Assembly: GCF_030297175.1 (NCBI RefSeq)
Contig: NZ_AP028070.1
Location: forward strand, 868,001 to 932,000
DNA length: 64,000 bases
Origin: Marinobacter sp. LA51
Lineage (GTDB): Bacteria; Pseudomonadota; Gammaproteobacteria; Pseudomonadales; Oleiphilaceae
Direction of reading: 5' to 3'
Below, in pieces: positions 20,730 through 29,639 of the stretch (the first letter of the stretch is position 1; the number at the start of each line of letters is the position of its first letter). A program made the position numbers and the translations under genes. A model generated the notes under the pieces. The model saw only the letters and a list, made by a program, of their open reading frames with translations, was not told the origin of the DNA and did no database searches.

Positions 20730-20984
20730 TCAGGACGCGATGCCGAGCAGTAGTTCCGGGTTGTCAATGTGGGCCATGGCCGCATCGCAGCAGTTCACCG
20801 CACCGCAGTCGTCGGCGGAACAGAGGCCAATGGTCTGGCATTCGGCGTCGTGTTGCTTGTCGCCCTGGTTCCTGAAAATCCGGGCCCGGGACAGTATCGA
20901 ACGGCAGTGGCCGCAAAGTAGAGTGGGCACAGTGCTGCCCTCGGCCAGGTGGGCGGTGTAGATTTGTTGGTCATTCATAGTCAT
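20730..20984 (-). CDS. Small cysteine-rich protein, unknown function
   Basis: 84 residues from ATG 20984, chosen because AGGAGG lies six bases upstream (20991-20996); ATG 20990 abuts the same site and ATG 20978 is further. Not recognised. Seven cysteines: CGHC near residue 24, then single Cys in AECQ, GLCS, DDCG and a CC pair, arranged like a metal- or cluster-binding protein. No signal peptide or membrane segment. 150 bases upstream of the dehalogenase-like gene on the same strand, so co-expression is possible but not shown. Confidence 0.6.
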   Translation of the reverse strand: MTMNDQQIYTAHLAEGSTVPTLLCGHCRSILSRARIFRNQGDKQHDAECQTIGLCSADDCGAVNCCDAAMAHIDNPELLLGIAS

Positions 20985-21068
20985 ATTCATCCTCCTGATA
21001 CATCCAACCTAGGGACGGAGTGTGACAATTTAAAGATTGGGTCCCTGATTACGACTTAGTGTTACGCC

Positions 21069-21413
21069 TCAGTTGTCCGGATCGACCACCGGTCGACGGT
21101 TGGAGCGCTTGTCTTCCCAATCAAGCGCCTTCGGGTCATACCAGCCAATGGCCCGGAGAACCTTTTCCCGGGTGGTCGGCGACAGGGTTGGCCAGAGTTC
21201 GTGAAAATCGTCCAGGCCAAGTTCCCGCTGCCGCAGCTGTTTGCTTTGCAGCCGGTTGATGGTGCGTGGCAGTTGTAAGGCCTCTCCCAGCTGACCTGGC
21301 ACTAGCACCTCCTGTCCCATCACCTTGCGACGGTGGGTACGGGCGGCCAGAACCCGGCGCAATTCGACGGCGGCTTCCAGGGCAGTTTCCGGCGTAAACG
21401 TTTCCAATTCCAA
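21069..21413 (-). CDS. Conserved-looking hypothetical protein, 114 residues
   Basis: Not recognised. The frame opens with TTG at 21413, with AGGT about eight bases upstream. Composition is that of a soluble, mostly helical, charged protein (TPETALEAAVELRRVLAART, DDFHELWPTLSPTTREKVLR, WYDPKALDWEDKRSNRRP). Codon use matches neighbours, and no better frame overlaps, so I take it as real. It lies divergent from the AI-2E-family permease with a 154-base gap that holds no clear promoter. Confidence 0.55.
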   Translation of the reverse strand: MELETFTPETALEAAVELRRVLAARTHRRKVMGQEVLVPGQLGEALQLPRTINRLQSKQLRQRELGLDDFHELWPTLSPTTREKVLRAIGWYDPKALDWEDKRSNRRPVVDPDN

Positions 21414-21567
21414 CAGTAGAACCTGTCTTAGTTTAGCTGATCAATAACCGACCACTATACCCCTAAGAAGGCTACAGTGGCCACGTTGCCGTGATAGGCT
21501 AAGCCTGTCCGACGGCTGATACTACCGTGGGCTCGTCTTCGCTTCTTGCTCAGGAATACCCAGAACT

Positions 21568-22665
21568 ATGTACGCAAAACTTGAAACACGGACTTTTCTC
21601 GCAATGCTGGTGGGTGTATCCCTGGCATTTGTGTTGCTGATGAAGCCGTTTTTTGGCCCCATTTTCTGGGCTGTAGCCATTGCCCTGATTTTCCATCCTG
21701 TCCAGCAATTGCTGGTGCGCAAGCTGGGTGAACGCCCGAACCTGAACGCTCTTATTACCCTGATGATCTGCATGGTCATCGTGGTGATACCCGTCCTCGT
21801 ATTGATCACCTCGCTGATCGCCGAGGGCGTTGGCCTGTACCAGCGAATCCAGAGCGGTGAAATACGGCCGGGTGAGTACGTTGACCAGGTCAACCGGGCG
21901 TTCCCGGCCATCCAGGCGTTTCTGGCGCCTTTCGATATCAGTTTTGAAGAACTTCGGGACCGGGTGGTCAGCCTGTTCGTCGGCGGCAGCCAATTCCTGG
22001 CAAAGCAGGCGCTGGGGGTCGGCCAGAACACCTTCCAGTTTTTCCTTGGTCTTGCACTGATGGTGTACCTGGCGTTTTTCCTGCTGCGGGACGGCAGCAA
22101 GTTGGTGGAGTTGCTGATCAAGGCTCTGCCGCTGGGGGATGAACGCGAGCGTTTGTTGTTCGCCAAGTTTGCCGAGGTCACCCGGGCCACTGTTAAAGGC
22201 AATCTGTTGATCGCCATCATCCAGGGTGCCCTGGGTGGCCTGATCTTCTGGGTTCTGGGGATCAAGGGCGCGCTGCTGTGGGGTGTGGTTATGGCCATCG
22301 TTTCTTTGCTGCCCGCAGTGGGCGCAGCGCTGGTCTGGGTGCCGGCTGCCATTTACCTGGCGGCGATCGGAGACATGGTGGAGGCGACCATTCTGACCAT
22401 CTTCGGCGTGGTGGTGATCGGGCTGGCGGACAACTTGTTGCGCCCGGTGCTGGTGGGCCGGGACACGAAGCTGCCGGATTACATTGTGCTGCTGTCTACA
22501 CTGGGTGGCATCGTCATGTTCGGGGTCAATGGGTTTGTCATGGGGCCTCTGGTTGCCGCACTGTTCATGGCCTTTTGGGGCATCTTTATCCGGGAGTTCG
22601 GCGAAGAATCCTATCACCAACCGTCAATTTCGGTGCCGAATCGTCAGGACGAGGATTCGGTCTGA
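21568..22665 (+). CDS. AI-2E family transporter (PerM/YdiK-like)
   Basis: 365-residue inner-membrane protein with about eight hydrophobic segments: a pair at the N-terminus, a soluble region at about 90-150, then the C-terminal core. The family pattern is seen in FFLLRDGSKLVELLIKALP, KGNLLIAIIQGALGGLIFWVLGI and the signature LADNLLRPVLVGRDTKLPDYIVLLSTLGGI. The family includes E. coli TqsA, which affects autoinducer-2 export, and sodium/proton antiporter-like members, so the substrate is open. Stands alone between divergent or spaced neighbours. Confidence 0.88.
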   Translation: MYAKLETRTFLAMLVGVSLAFVLLMKPFFGPIFWAVAIALIFHPVQQLLVRKLGERPNLNALITLMICMVIVVIPVLVLITSLIAEGVGLYQRIQSGEIRPGEYVDQVNRAFPAIQAFLAPFDISFEELRDRVVSLFVGGSQFLAKQALGVGQNTFQFFLGLALMVYLAFFLLRDGSKLVELLIKALPLGDERERLLFAKFAEVTRATVKGNLLIAIIQGALGGLIFWVLGIKGALLWGVVMAIVSLLPAVGAALVWVPAAIYLAAIGDMVEATILTIFGVVVIGLADNLLRPVLVGRDTKLPDYIVLLSTLGGIVMFGVNGFVMGPLVAALFMAFWGIFIREFGEESYHQPSISVPNRQDEDSV

Positions 22666-22795
22666 CGTTCACCGCATCGCCCTGGGTGCACGAAGATGAA
22701 TATGTGGTAAGGTTTCAGCGTTCGCCCCGGATCGTGCAGAGGGGGCACCTCAACATAACAAGACCAGTGTATCGATGAGATCAGGAGTAATGCAG

Positions 22796-23212
22796 GTGAG
22801 TAATACAAAAAAAATGACCAACAATCTGGGCCGTCTGGCCATTGCCGCCGGCACCGTAATCATGCTCGGGTTGGCGACCACGGTTTCCGCCAACAACACC
22901 GTGGCGGTAAAACATGCGCTCTACGGGGCCGGGTATGAAATCCAGAATGTCAGTGCCCAAATGGACGACTCAACCCGTGCGGCCCTGACCCAATTCCAGA
23001 AGGACAATGGTCTGCAGGCCACCGGTATGCTTGATGATGAGACCAAGAAGGCTCTGGGCATGATCTCGGTACAGGTCGCTGCAGCATCGAACGGTTCCAG
23101 TCAGTCTGCGAGCAACGACGACGCATCGAATTCCTCAGCGTCAGTTGAGGCCGACGACAAGACTGAAGGCGCCATTGAAGAGGACGATGACGGTGGCTGG
23201 TCGCTCTGGTAA
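22796..23212 (+). CDS. Small secreted protein with peptidoglycan-binding-like domain
   Basis: 138 residues from GTG 22796, chosen because AGGAG (22783-22787) is eight bases upstream; ATG 22790 and 22775 are in-frame alternatives. An N-terminal signal peptide (LGRLAIAAGTVIMLGLATTVSA, cleavage likely after VSA) is followed by a PG_binding_1-type helical repeat (VKHALYGAGYEIQNVSAQMDD... ALTQFQKDNGLQATGMLDDETKKALG). The rest is a Ser/Asn/Asp-rich acidic tail ending DDDGGWSLW. It probably binds cell wall in the periplasm without catalytic function. Followed by a strong terminator. Confidence 0.78.
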   Translation: MSNTKKMTNNLGRLAIAAGTVIMLGLATTVSANNTVAVKHALYGAGYEIQNVSAQMDDSTRAALTQFQKDNGLQATGMLDDETKKALGMISVQVAAASNGSSQSASNDDASNSSASVEADDKTEGAIEEDDDGGWSLW

Positions 23213-23226
23213 GCCAGCAAGAATAG

Positions 23227-23262
23227 AAAAAGCCCGCCAGGTGTTCCTGAGCGGGCTTTTTT
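23227..23262. terminator. Bidirectional terminator between the peptidoglycan-binding gene and ilvD
   Basis: AAAAAGCCCGC (23227-23237) pairs with GCGGGCTTTTTT (23251-23262); the inner CAGG/CCTG continues the stem with a one-base bulge. A-run and T-run flank it, so it can serve both convergent genes. Confidence 0.88.
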
Positions 23263-23278
23263 GTGGGCCGGTGATAAC

Positions 23279-25114
23279 TCAGTCGAGTTTGCTGAGATCC
23301 CGGACCGCGCCCTTATCCGCGCTGGTGGCCAGCAGGGCGTAGGCTTTCAGTGCCGCAGAGACTTTGCGGTCCCGGGCCAGTTCAGGCTTCCAGCCTTTGG
23401 CATCGCGGGCTTCACGCCGACGGTCCAGCTCATGCTGATCCAGCTCCACGTTAATGGTGCGCTTTGGAATGTCGATGCGGATGCGATCACCATTCTCGAT
23501 CAGCCCGATGGCGCCGCCCGCGGCTGCTTCAGGGGAGGCGTGGCCAATGGACAGGCCGGAAGTGCCGCCGGAGAAGCGGCCATCGGTCAGCAGCGCGCAG
23601 TCCTTGCCCAGGCCCTTGGATTTCAGGTAGCTGGTGGGGTAGAGCATTTCCTGCATGCCCGGTCCGCCCTTGGGGCCTTCATAGCGAATGATCACTACTT
23701 CACCGGGTAGAACCTCATCGCTGAGGATACCGGCCACGGCAGAATCCTGACTCTCGAAGACCCGCGCGGTGCCCTCGAATACGAAGATGCTCTCGTCCAC
23801 GCCCGCGGTCTTCACCACGCAGCCGTCCAGGGCGATGTTGCCGTACAGCACCGCCAGGCCACCCTCGGAGGAGTAGGCGTGTTCGACGGCCCGGATGCAT
23901 CCGGTCTCACGATCGCCGTCCAGCGTTGGCCAGCGGGTGCTCTGGCTGAATGCGGTCTGGGTGGGGATGCCCGCAGGTCCCGCCTTGTAGAACTCCACCA
24001 CGTTCGCCGGTGGTGACCGCATGATGTCCCAGGTCTCCAGGGCTTCCTTCATGGTCTTACTGTGCACGGTGGGCAAGTCGGTGTTGATCAGGCCACCTCG
24101 TTCCAGTTCGCCGAGGATGCCCATGATGCCGCCGGCACGGTGGACATCTTCCATGTGGTATTTCGGAGAGTTGGGCGCCACCTTGCACAGCTGCGGTACT
24201 TTGCGGGACAGCTGGTCGATCTCGCTCAGGGTAAATGGCACGCCGCCTTCCTGAGCTGCCGCCAGCAGGTGCAGGATGGTGTTGGTAGAGCCGCCCATGG
24301 CAACGTCCATCACCATGGCATTTTCGAAGGCCGCCATGGACGCGATACTCAAGGGCAGTACCGACGCGTCGTCTTCCTCGTAATAGCGGCGCGCATTCTC
24401 CACAATCTGACGACCAGCCTGCAGGAATAGCTGCTCACGATCGGCGTGGGTGGCCAGCATGGAGCCATTGCCTGGCAGTGCCAGCCCGATGGCTTCGGTC
24501 AGGCAGTTCATGGAGTTGGCAGTAAACATGCCGGAGCAGGAGCCGCAGGTGGGGCAGGCGCTGCGCTCGTACTCGGCCACGGTTTCGTCGTCGGCATTCG
24601 GGTCGGCCGCGATCACCATAGCATCGACCAGGTCCAGCTTGTGCTCAGAGAGCTTGGTTTTGCCGGCTTCCATCGGGCCGCCTGACACAAAGATGGTCGG
24701 TATGTTCAGGCGCATGGCGGCCATCAGCATGCCCGGAGTGATCTTGTCGCAGTTGGAAATGCACACCAGAGCGTCAGCGCAGTGGGCGTTGACCATGTAT
24801 TCCACGGAGTCAGCGATGATCTCCCGAGACGGTAGGGAGTACAGCATGCCGTCGTGGCCCATGGCGATGCCATCGTCAACAGCGATGGTGTTGAATTCCT
24901 TGGCGACACCACCGGCTTGTTCTATTTCGCGGCAGACCAGTTGCCCCAGGTCTTTCAGGTGAACGTGACCAGGTACGAATTGGGTAAAGGAGTTGGCAAC
25001 CGCAATGATGGGCTTGCCAAAATCTCCATCTTTCATACCAGTGGCGCGCCAGAGGGCGCGGGCACCGGCCATGTTCCGACCGGCGGTGGAAGTCCGCGAA
25101 CGATACTGAGGCAT
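23279..25114 (-). CDS. ilvD: Dihydroxy-acid dehydratase (IlvD)
   Basis: Iron-sulfur enzyme that dehydrates 2,3-dihydroxy-3-methylbutanoate and its homologue in valine, leucine and isoleucine synthesis. 611 residues. Cluster-binding cysteines are visible in [10 protein letters not shown] and in [19 protein letters not shown]. Start [22 protein letters not shown] is the standard one. It is alone, without other ilv genes nearby and with no leader peptide or attenuator visible. A possible promoter (25149-25176) lies upstream on the minus strand. Confidence 0.98.
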   Translation of the reverse strand: MPQYRSRTSTAGRNMAGARALWRATGMKDGDFGKPIIAVANSFTQFVPGHVHLKDLGQLVCREIEQAGGVAKEFNTIAVDDGIAMGHDGMLYSLPSREIIADSVEYMVNAHCADALVCISNCDKITPGMLMAAMRLNIPTIFVSGGPMEAGKTKLSEHKLDLVDAMVIAADPNADDETVAEYERSACPTCGSCSGMFTANSMNCLTEAIGLALPGNGSMLATHADREQLFLQAGRQIVENARRYYEEDDASVLPLSIASMAAFENAMVMDVAMGGSTNTILHLLAAAQEGGVPFTLSEIDQLSRKVPQLCKVAPNSPKYHMEDVHRAGGIMGILGELERGGLINTDLPTVHSKTMKEALETWDIMRSPPANVVEFYKAGPAGIPTQTAFSQSTRWPTLDGDRETGCIRAVEHAYSSEGGLAVLYGNIALDGCVVKTAGVDESIFVFEGTARVFESQDSAVAGILSDEVLPGEVVIIRYEGPKGGPGMQEMLYPTSYLKSKGLGKDCALLTDGRFSGGTSGLSIGHASPEAAAGGAIGLIENGDRIRIDIPKRTINVELDQHELDRRREARDAKGWKPELARDRKVSAALKAYALLATSADKGAVRDLSKLD

Positions 25115-25148
25115 GATGTTCTGATCTCTCTGTGTTTACCGGGTGGTG

Positions 25149-25176
25149 ATTGTTGGTTGGCGTTGTGCAGCGTCAA
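25149..25176 (-). promoter_or_regulatory. Candidate sigma-70 promoter of ilvD
   Basis: On the minus strand, -35 TTGACG (25176-25171) and -10 AACAAT (25154-25149) are separated by 16 bases, placing a start about 30 bases upstream of the ilvD ATG. The -10 is imperfect. Confidence 0.35.
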
Positions 25177-25203
25177 AGGATACCAGATTAGACACCTATC
25201 GCA

Positions 25204-25232
25204 TGGTTGTTTTGGCGGACGGCGCTTACAAT
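25204..25232 (+). promoter_or_regulatory. Candidate sigma-70 promoter of the HDOD gene
   Basis: TGGTTG (25204-25209), 17-base spacer, TACAAT (25227-25232), about 55 bases upstream of the ATG at 25288. The -10 is good and the -35 weak. Confidence 0.3.
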
Positions 25233-25287
25233 GAAGAACAGGAATCAATCATCGTCACTGGATCGGGATGATACAAGGAGCTTGCCT

Positions 25288-26553
25288 ATGGCCGGCGAGG
25301 ACAGCCTGCCTTTTCGTCGTCTGAGAGAATTCCACCCCTTGAATCGGCTTACTGATGCGCAGCTGGTGTTGCTTGCCAGTCGTGCTGAGCGCCGCACCTA
25401 CGGCTTGGGTCAGAGAGTGGTTGAGAAGGGCGTCCGGGACGGTCTCGATTTCTTCCTGATTACCGGCAAGGTCGAGCTGGAGTCGGTGGACGGGCGGAAA
25501 ACGCTGATCGAGGCAGAGTCGAATGCGGCGCTTAACCCCATCGCCAGACTGCAGCCACGGATGTACGACGTGATTGCAGTCAAACTGTGCGAATTTCTCA
25601 TCGTCGAGCAGGATATCCTGAACCAGATGCTGCGTTCGGCGCCGGTAGAGCAGGAAGGGATGGGCTCGAACGAATCCATGGCCGCTGAAGCCAGCGAGGG
25701 GAATGACGAGAGCGAGCTGTTGATGGAGTTCTACTCTGAGCTGCGTTCAAATCAGATCCAGTTGCCCAGTGTGCCGGATGTGGCCTGGAAGGTGCGTCGG
25801 GCGGTGGACCGGGATGACTCCAGTGCCGAACTGGTGGCCAATGCGGTCTCGGCGGATCCCTCCATTGCGGTCAAACTGGTGCGGGCTTGCAACAGTCCGC
25901 TTTATAGGGGGTTTAGTGACGTTCGTACTGTGCGCGAGGCGGTTGTCCGCATAGGCATGCACACCACGCGACAGCTGGTGACAGTGTTTTCCATGCGAGA
26001 GGTGTTCAAGACGCGCCAGCCTGCGTTGCAGCAGGAAATGGAGCGGTTGTGGCGACACTCCCGGGAAGTGGCGGCACTGTGTTGGGTGCTGGCGGATCAT
26101 GCCACCCGGTTAAATCCGGAAGAAGCTATGCTGGCGGGCCTGCTGCATGACATCGGCGTGATACCGATTCTGGTACAGGCGGAGCACCATGCCGGCCTGT
26201 TTGCCAACCCGGATAATCTGCACCATGCCATCAGCGAGCTGCGTGCCGACGTTGGCACGGCGGTACTGGAAAACTGGGGGTTCCCGGCGTCATTCATTGA
26301 AGCTGTGCGCCACGCGGAGAGCTGGGACTATGAGTGCCGGTCGGCCGAGCCCCAGCTCACGGACGTGGTCATTGTGGCGCAGTTGCACTCGATGATCGGA
26401 TCCCAGCAGAATGCCGGGCTGCCGTGTTTTGATCAGGTGCCCGCCTATCGACGGCTGGGCGAGTTGGAACTGAATGCGTCGAGGAGTCTGCAACTCCTCA
26501 CGGAAGCCCGCGCGCGGGTGGATGAAGTGCAACAATTGCTGTCAATTCGATGA
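25288..26553 (+). CDS. Cyclic-nucleotide-binding-like / HDOD domain signalling protein
   Basis: 421 residues from ATG 25288, fixed by AAGGAG seven bases upstream; in-frame ATGs at 25207 and 25231 lack such a site. Residues about 10-125 look like a CRP-type sensory beta-barrel (VLLASRAERRTYGLGQRVVEKG, FFLITGKVEL). Residues about 160-360 are an HDOD domain (LPSVPDVAWKVRRAVDRDDSS, DPSIAVKLVRACNSPLY, LHDIGVIP). HDOD proteins usually lack the metal-dependent phosphodiesterase activity of HD-GYP relatives and act as protein-interaction modules. No DNA-binding domain is present. The Lon-N-like gene follows 52 bases downstream. Confidence 0.82.
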   Translation: MAGEDSLPFRRLREFHPLNRLTDAQLVLLASRAERRTYGLGQRVVEKGVRDGLDFFLITGKVELESVDGRKTLIEAESNAALNPIARLQPRMYDVIAVKLCEFLIVEQDILNQMLRSAPVEQEGMGSNESMAAEASEGNDESELLMEFYSELRSNQIQLPSVPDVAWKVRRAVDRDDSSAELVANAVSADPSIAVKLVRACNSPLYRGFSDVRTVREAVVRIGMHTTRQLVTVFSMREVFKTRQPALQQEMERLWRHSREVAALCWVLADHATRLNPEEAMLAGLLHDIGVIPILVQAEHHAGLFANPDNLHHAISELRADVGTAVLENWGFPASFIEAVRHAESWDYECRSAEPQLTDVVIVAQLHSMIGSQQNAGLPCFDQVPAYRRLGELELNASRSLQLLTEARARVDEVQQLLSIR

Positions 26554-26605
26554 CCTTGCTGGGTCTGTTAACTTTGGAGTCCACCTTTCGGTGACCTGTG
26601 CTGAT

Positions 26606-27184
26606 ATGAATGTACCGCTCTTTCCGCTGAATTCCATTGTCCTCCCAAGGGGGCGGATTCCCCTGCAGCTGTTTGAGCCGCGTTACATCGACATGCTGAC
26701 CCGGTGTCTGAAAGAAGACCGGGGCTTTGTTGTCGTGCTGCTGCGCGATGGCGCAGAAGTTGGCCCGACTGCGTCGTTCTATGACATCGGCACTTACGTT
26801 CGCATCATTGATTTTCAGCAGCTGGAGAACGGTTTGCTGGGTATTACGGTGGAGGGGGCAGCGAAGGTCACCGTGGTCAGGAGTTGGCAACAGGAGGATG
26901 GTCTCAACGTCGGCGATGTCGAGGTTTTGCTCGATGAGGCTGACAGCGAAGTGCCGGACCGGTTTAACGAACTGCCGTCGGTGCTACGGGCGCTGTTTCG
27001 CCACCCGGTGGTGCGGGATCTGGATATGGACGTGGACTATGGCGATGCCCGACATGTTGGCTGGCGCCTGACCGAGCTGTTGCCTCTCGATAAGCAGGAA
27101 AAGCAGCGTCTGGTTGAATTGCAGGACCCGCTGGAGCGGCTGAGCCGCCTGCAGGAATTGCTGGAGGCTCTGGAAGAGGGCTGA
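26606..27184 (+). CDS. Lon N-terminal (substrate-binding) domain protein
   Basis: 192 residues from ATG 26606 (MNVPLFPLNSIVLPRGRIPL). This is the stand-alone LON-substrate-binding (PUA-like) domain: LQLFEPRYIDMLTRCLKEDRGFVVVLL, then a beta-rich core and a helical C-terminus (QDPLERLSRLQELLEAL). No ATPase or protease part. Family role is unproven; it may bind peptides. Upstream in-frame residues overlap the HDOD gene and are not family-like. Convergent with the DedA-PAP2 gene, with only 11 bases between stops. Confidence 0.85.
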   Translation: MNVPLFPLNSIVLPRGRIPLQLFEPRYIDMLTRCLKEDRGFVVVLLRDGAEVGPTASFYDIGTYVRIIDFQQLENGLLGITVEGAAKVTVVRSWQQEDGLNVGDVEVLLDEADSEVPDRFNELPSVLRALFRHPVVRDLDMDVDYGDARHVGWRLTELLPLDKQEKQRLVELQDPLERLSRLQELLEALEEG

Positions 27185-27195
27185 AACCAGAGAAT

Positions 27196-28644
27196 TTAGG
27201 CAGGACGCAGGTTCATCTGTGCCTCTGGCCAGGCCAGGACCACATAGCCAATAGCAAACGCCAGCCACGCGCCTGTCGCCACGGCCATCGACAGATCCGG
27301 GGCCAGGTGCACCCGGTCGTAACGACTGTAACTCGCCCGCACGACTCCAGTGATGGCCAGTCCCAGCAAAATCCCGCCAATCACATCGGTAAACCAATGC
27401 ACTCCCAGGTACAGTCGGCTGAGTGCGACCGGTACCAGTGGCAATGAAAACAGGACATAGAACTGCCAGCGTTGGCGCTTGCGGCTTTCGCCCGCGACGA
27501 AGCTGGCCAGCAGAGTGACAAACACGGTGATACCGGTGCTGTGGCCACTTGGGAAGGCGCCGGACGACGGCGGGCGGAACACGGCGTCGGGCCGGTCGAC
27601 ACCGAGGGTAAACTTAAGCAGCCAGACCAGGACAATCGCGAGCGCGGCGGCCATGACGATATGAATGGCGGCGGCGTAGTAGCCCCGAAAGACGAGTGCC
27701 AGGCAGGCCAATACCGCTGCGGCGGTCAGAACGGGTGGATCGCCCAGTAGGGTGGCGACAATCACCGGGCCATCGAGCAGCGGCTGCCGGAGCTGATCAA
27801 ACCAGGCCAGTGCCAGCTGATTGAATGGCTCAAGGCCGTGGGTCTGGGTGGCCAGCAGACCCCAGAGCAGGAACAGGCCGGAGGCGGCCAGCGCCAGCAT
27901 GATGGAGGCGAGGGGGAATTCGCCTCCCCGATCCGGGCGGTGGTTGGTGTACAGGCGCCAGAACCGGTGGGTAGCGTCGTATCTGGCCATGCGCCGTTCC
28001 AGCCAGCGATACAGCCGTCCACCTTTGCCCAGGCCCAGCTGGAACTGGATCAAGACCAGGTACACCGCCGTCAAAGCGGCCAGGCTGATGCCTACCACCG
28101 GGTAAAAGTACGCCGGTGGCTGAAGGTCGCTGGCGAGTGCACTCCCCACCAGAAAGCCGGGCAGAATGTACACCGGCGCCCAGCCCACCGCTGAAACAAT
28201 ATTGAATGCCAGGAATCGCTGCCAGGGCATCCACAGGGCACCGGCAATCAGGGGGATGATCGGGCGAATAGGCCCGACAAAGCGTCCGATGACCACGCTC
28301 TTGCCGCCGTGCTGGCGAAAAAAGGCCTGGCCCTTTGCCATCAGGATGGGGTAGCGGCTGAGTGGCCATACCACATCGAGCCGACCCTGGAGTTTGCGTC
28401 CGAGGGCAAAGCTGGCGGTGTCGCCTGCAATGGCGCCCAGGCCGGCCCAGATCAGGGCTTCGGTCAGTGGCATGCCGGTTTGTCCGGCCAGCGCCGCGAT
28501 GGCGAATAGGATTGCCACCCCGGGCACGATGATGCCCGCGATAGCTAGCGATTCGACAAAGGCGGTGCTGAATAGGGCGGTGGCCAGCCATCCCGGGTTC
28601 AGGCTTAACCAGGCCGATAACTCCCTGAGCCAGTCCCCGCTCAT
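27196..28644 (-). CDS. DedA-family transporter fused to PAP2 phosphatase
   Basis: 482-residue inner-membrane protein. Residues 1-205 are a DedA/VTT domain with E31 in AFVESLAIAGIIVPG and the basic motif GRFVGPIRPIIPLIAG (R121, R127). Residues 240-482 are a PAP2 phosphatase with all three motifs: K344-x6-R351-P, P365-S-G-H368 and S409-R-x5-H416-x3-D420. Known DedA proteins include undecaprenyl-phosphate flippases; known PAP2 proteins dephosphorylate undecaprenyl or phosphatidyl-glycerol phosphates. One protein could therefore hydrolyse C55-PP and return C55-P, but this is inference. Start overlaps the stop of the upstream GGDEF gene (ATGA). Confidence 0.88.
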   Translation of the reverse strand: MSGDWLRELSAWLSLNPGWLATALFSTAFVESLAIAGIIVPGVAILFAIAALAGQTGMPLTEALIWAGLGAIAGDTASFALGRKLQGRLDVVWPLSRYPILMAKGQAFFRQHGGKSVVIGRFVGPIRPIIPLIAGALWMPWQRFLAFNIVSAVGWAPVYILPGFLVGSALASDLQPPAYFYPVVGISLAALTAVYLVLIQFQLGLGKGGRLYRWLERRMARYDATHRFWRLYTNHRPDRGGEFPLASIMLALAASGLFLLWGLLATQTHGLEPFNQLALAWFDQLRQPLLDGPVIVATLLGDPPVLTAAAVLACLALVFRGYYAAAIHIVMAAALAIVLVWLLKFTLGVDRPDAVFRPPSSGAFPSGHSTGITVFVTLLASFVAGESRKRQRWQFYVLFSLPLVPVALSRLYLGVHWFTDVIGGILLGLAITGVVRASYSRYDRVHLAPDLSMAVATGAWLAFAIGYVVLAWPEAQMNLRPA

Positions 28645-29639
28645 GCTGCGATAGTCTCTCCGGCACTGAACCAGACCGAATCAGCACCGCGTCGGCGGGC
28701 CTCTTCCATGGCGGCGTGAGCCCGCTTGCGCAGGCTGTCGGTGCGGGTGTCGCCGCTACCTCGAGTAGTACAGCCAATGCTGACCGTGGCTTTGCCTACG
28801 ACGGCCCACTGATGCTCGGCAATGGTTCGGCGTATTCGTTCGGCAATCACTCGCACCCCTTCTTCTGGGGTGTACGGCAGGATCAGGAAGAATTCCGAAT
28901 CGTTCAGGGTGTACAGGGTGTCGCCGGCCCGGATGACATCGAACAGATGCTCGGTCATGTCGCGGAACAGTGTTTGAACGCCGGCCTTGCCGTGCAGGTC
29001 TGCCGCTTCGTCGGCGTAGTCGATACTGAGATCGATAACCGACAGCTGATGTCCGGTGGCAATGGCACGGCTAATCTCTTTTTGCAGGGTTTCATCCAGA
29101 AAGCGGGCGTTATGGGCTCCGGTCACCGGATCGGTAATGGCCAGATCTTCGGCGGATTGGGCCATGTGATCGTAGTGCCATATATAAAGCGACGCCGCGG
29201 CCAGCAGGATAGCCAGGCCGGTAATGGCAATGATGGCATCGGTAGTGGGTTGCTGGAACAGCACCACCCCTGCCGTGGGTACTAGCAGAAGAAATGACAG
29301 TGCCATGCCCTGGCGCAGTGGCAGGATCAGTAGGTTCAGAATCAGCAGTGGCATGGCCCAGTGAGTAATGCCGGGGCCGTCGAGTGTCAGCATGGCGGCC
29401 AGCAGGCCACTGTTCAGGCCGGACAGAATGATCAGGTGTCCCGGTGCCGACAACTGGTGACGACGGCATACTGCGGTATACGCAACCCCCGCCAGGGTCA
29501 ACGTTGCCATGCCAGTAGCGAGGTAAAACAGCTCGTAGAAGCCATAACGGAGATTCTGCATTGCCAGTGCCAGGATGAAGAGCGTAGCCAGAACATAGCC
29601 GGTTCCATGCGTCCAGGTTCTCAGGCGGGTCTCGGTCAT
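28641..29639 (-). CDS. Membrane protein with degenerate GGDEF domain (second of pair)
   Basis: 332 residues. About six hydrophobic segments in residues 15-155 are followed by a GGDEF-fold domain (ITDPVTGAHNARFLDETL at 168-185; RAGDTLYTLNDSEFFLILP at 237-255). The catalytic GG(D/E)EF reads NDSEF at 246-250, so both glycines are lost and diguanylate cyclase activity is unlikely. It could still bind nucleotide or dimerise. Four-base ATGA overlaps join it to the gene on each side, forming a coupled three-gene unit with the DedA-PAP2 fusion. Confidence 0.85.
   Translation of the reverse strand: MTETRLRTWTHGTGYVLATLFILALAMQNLRYGFYELFYLATGMATLTLAGVAYTAVCRRHQLSAPGHLIILSGLNSGLLAAMLTLDGPGITHWAMPLLILNLLILPLRQGMALSFLLLVPTAGVVLFQQPTTDAIIAITGLAILLAAASLYIWHYDHMAQSAEDLAITDPVTGAHNARFLDETLQKEISRAIATGHQLSVIDLSIDYADEAADLHGKAGVQTLFRDMTEHLFDVIRAGDTLYTLNDSEFFLILPYTPEEGVRVIAERIRRTIAEHQWAVVGKATVSIGCTTRGSGDTRTDSLRKRAHAAMEEARRRGADSVWFSAGETIAA

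Noticed and set aside
21550..22620. Open frame of 356 codons on the minus strand
   Set aside because: Antisense to the AI-2E-family permease; Gln/His-rich translation typical of shadow frames opposite membrane genes.
25115..25148. Branched-chain leader peptide/attenuator for ilvD
   Set aside because: No run of Ile, Leu or Val codons and no terminator hairpin before the gene.
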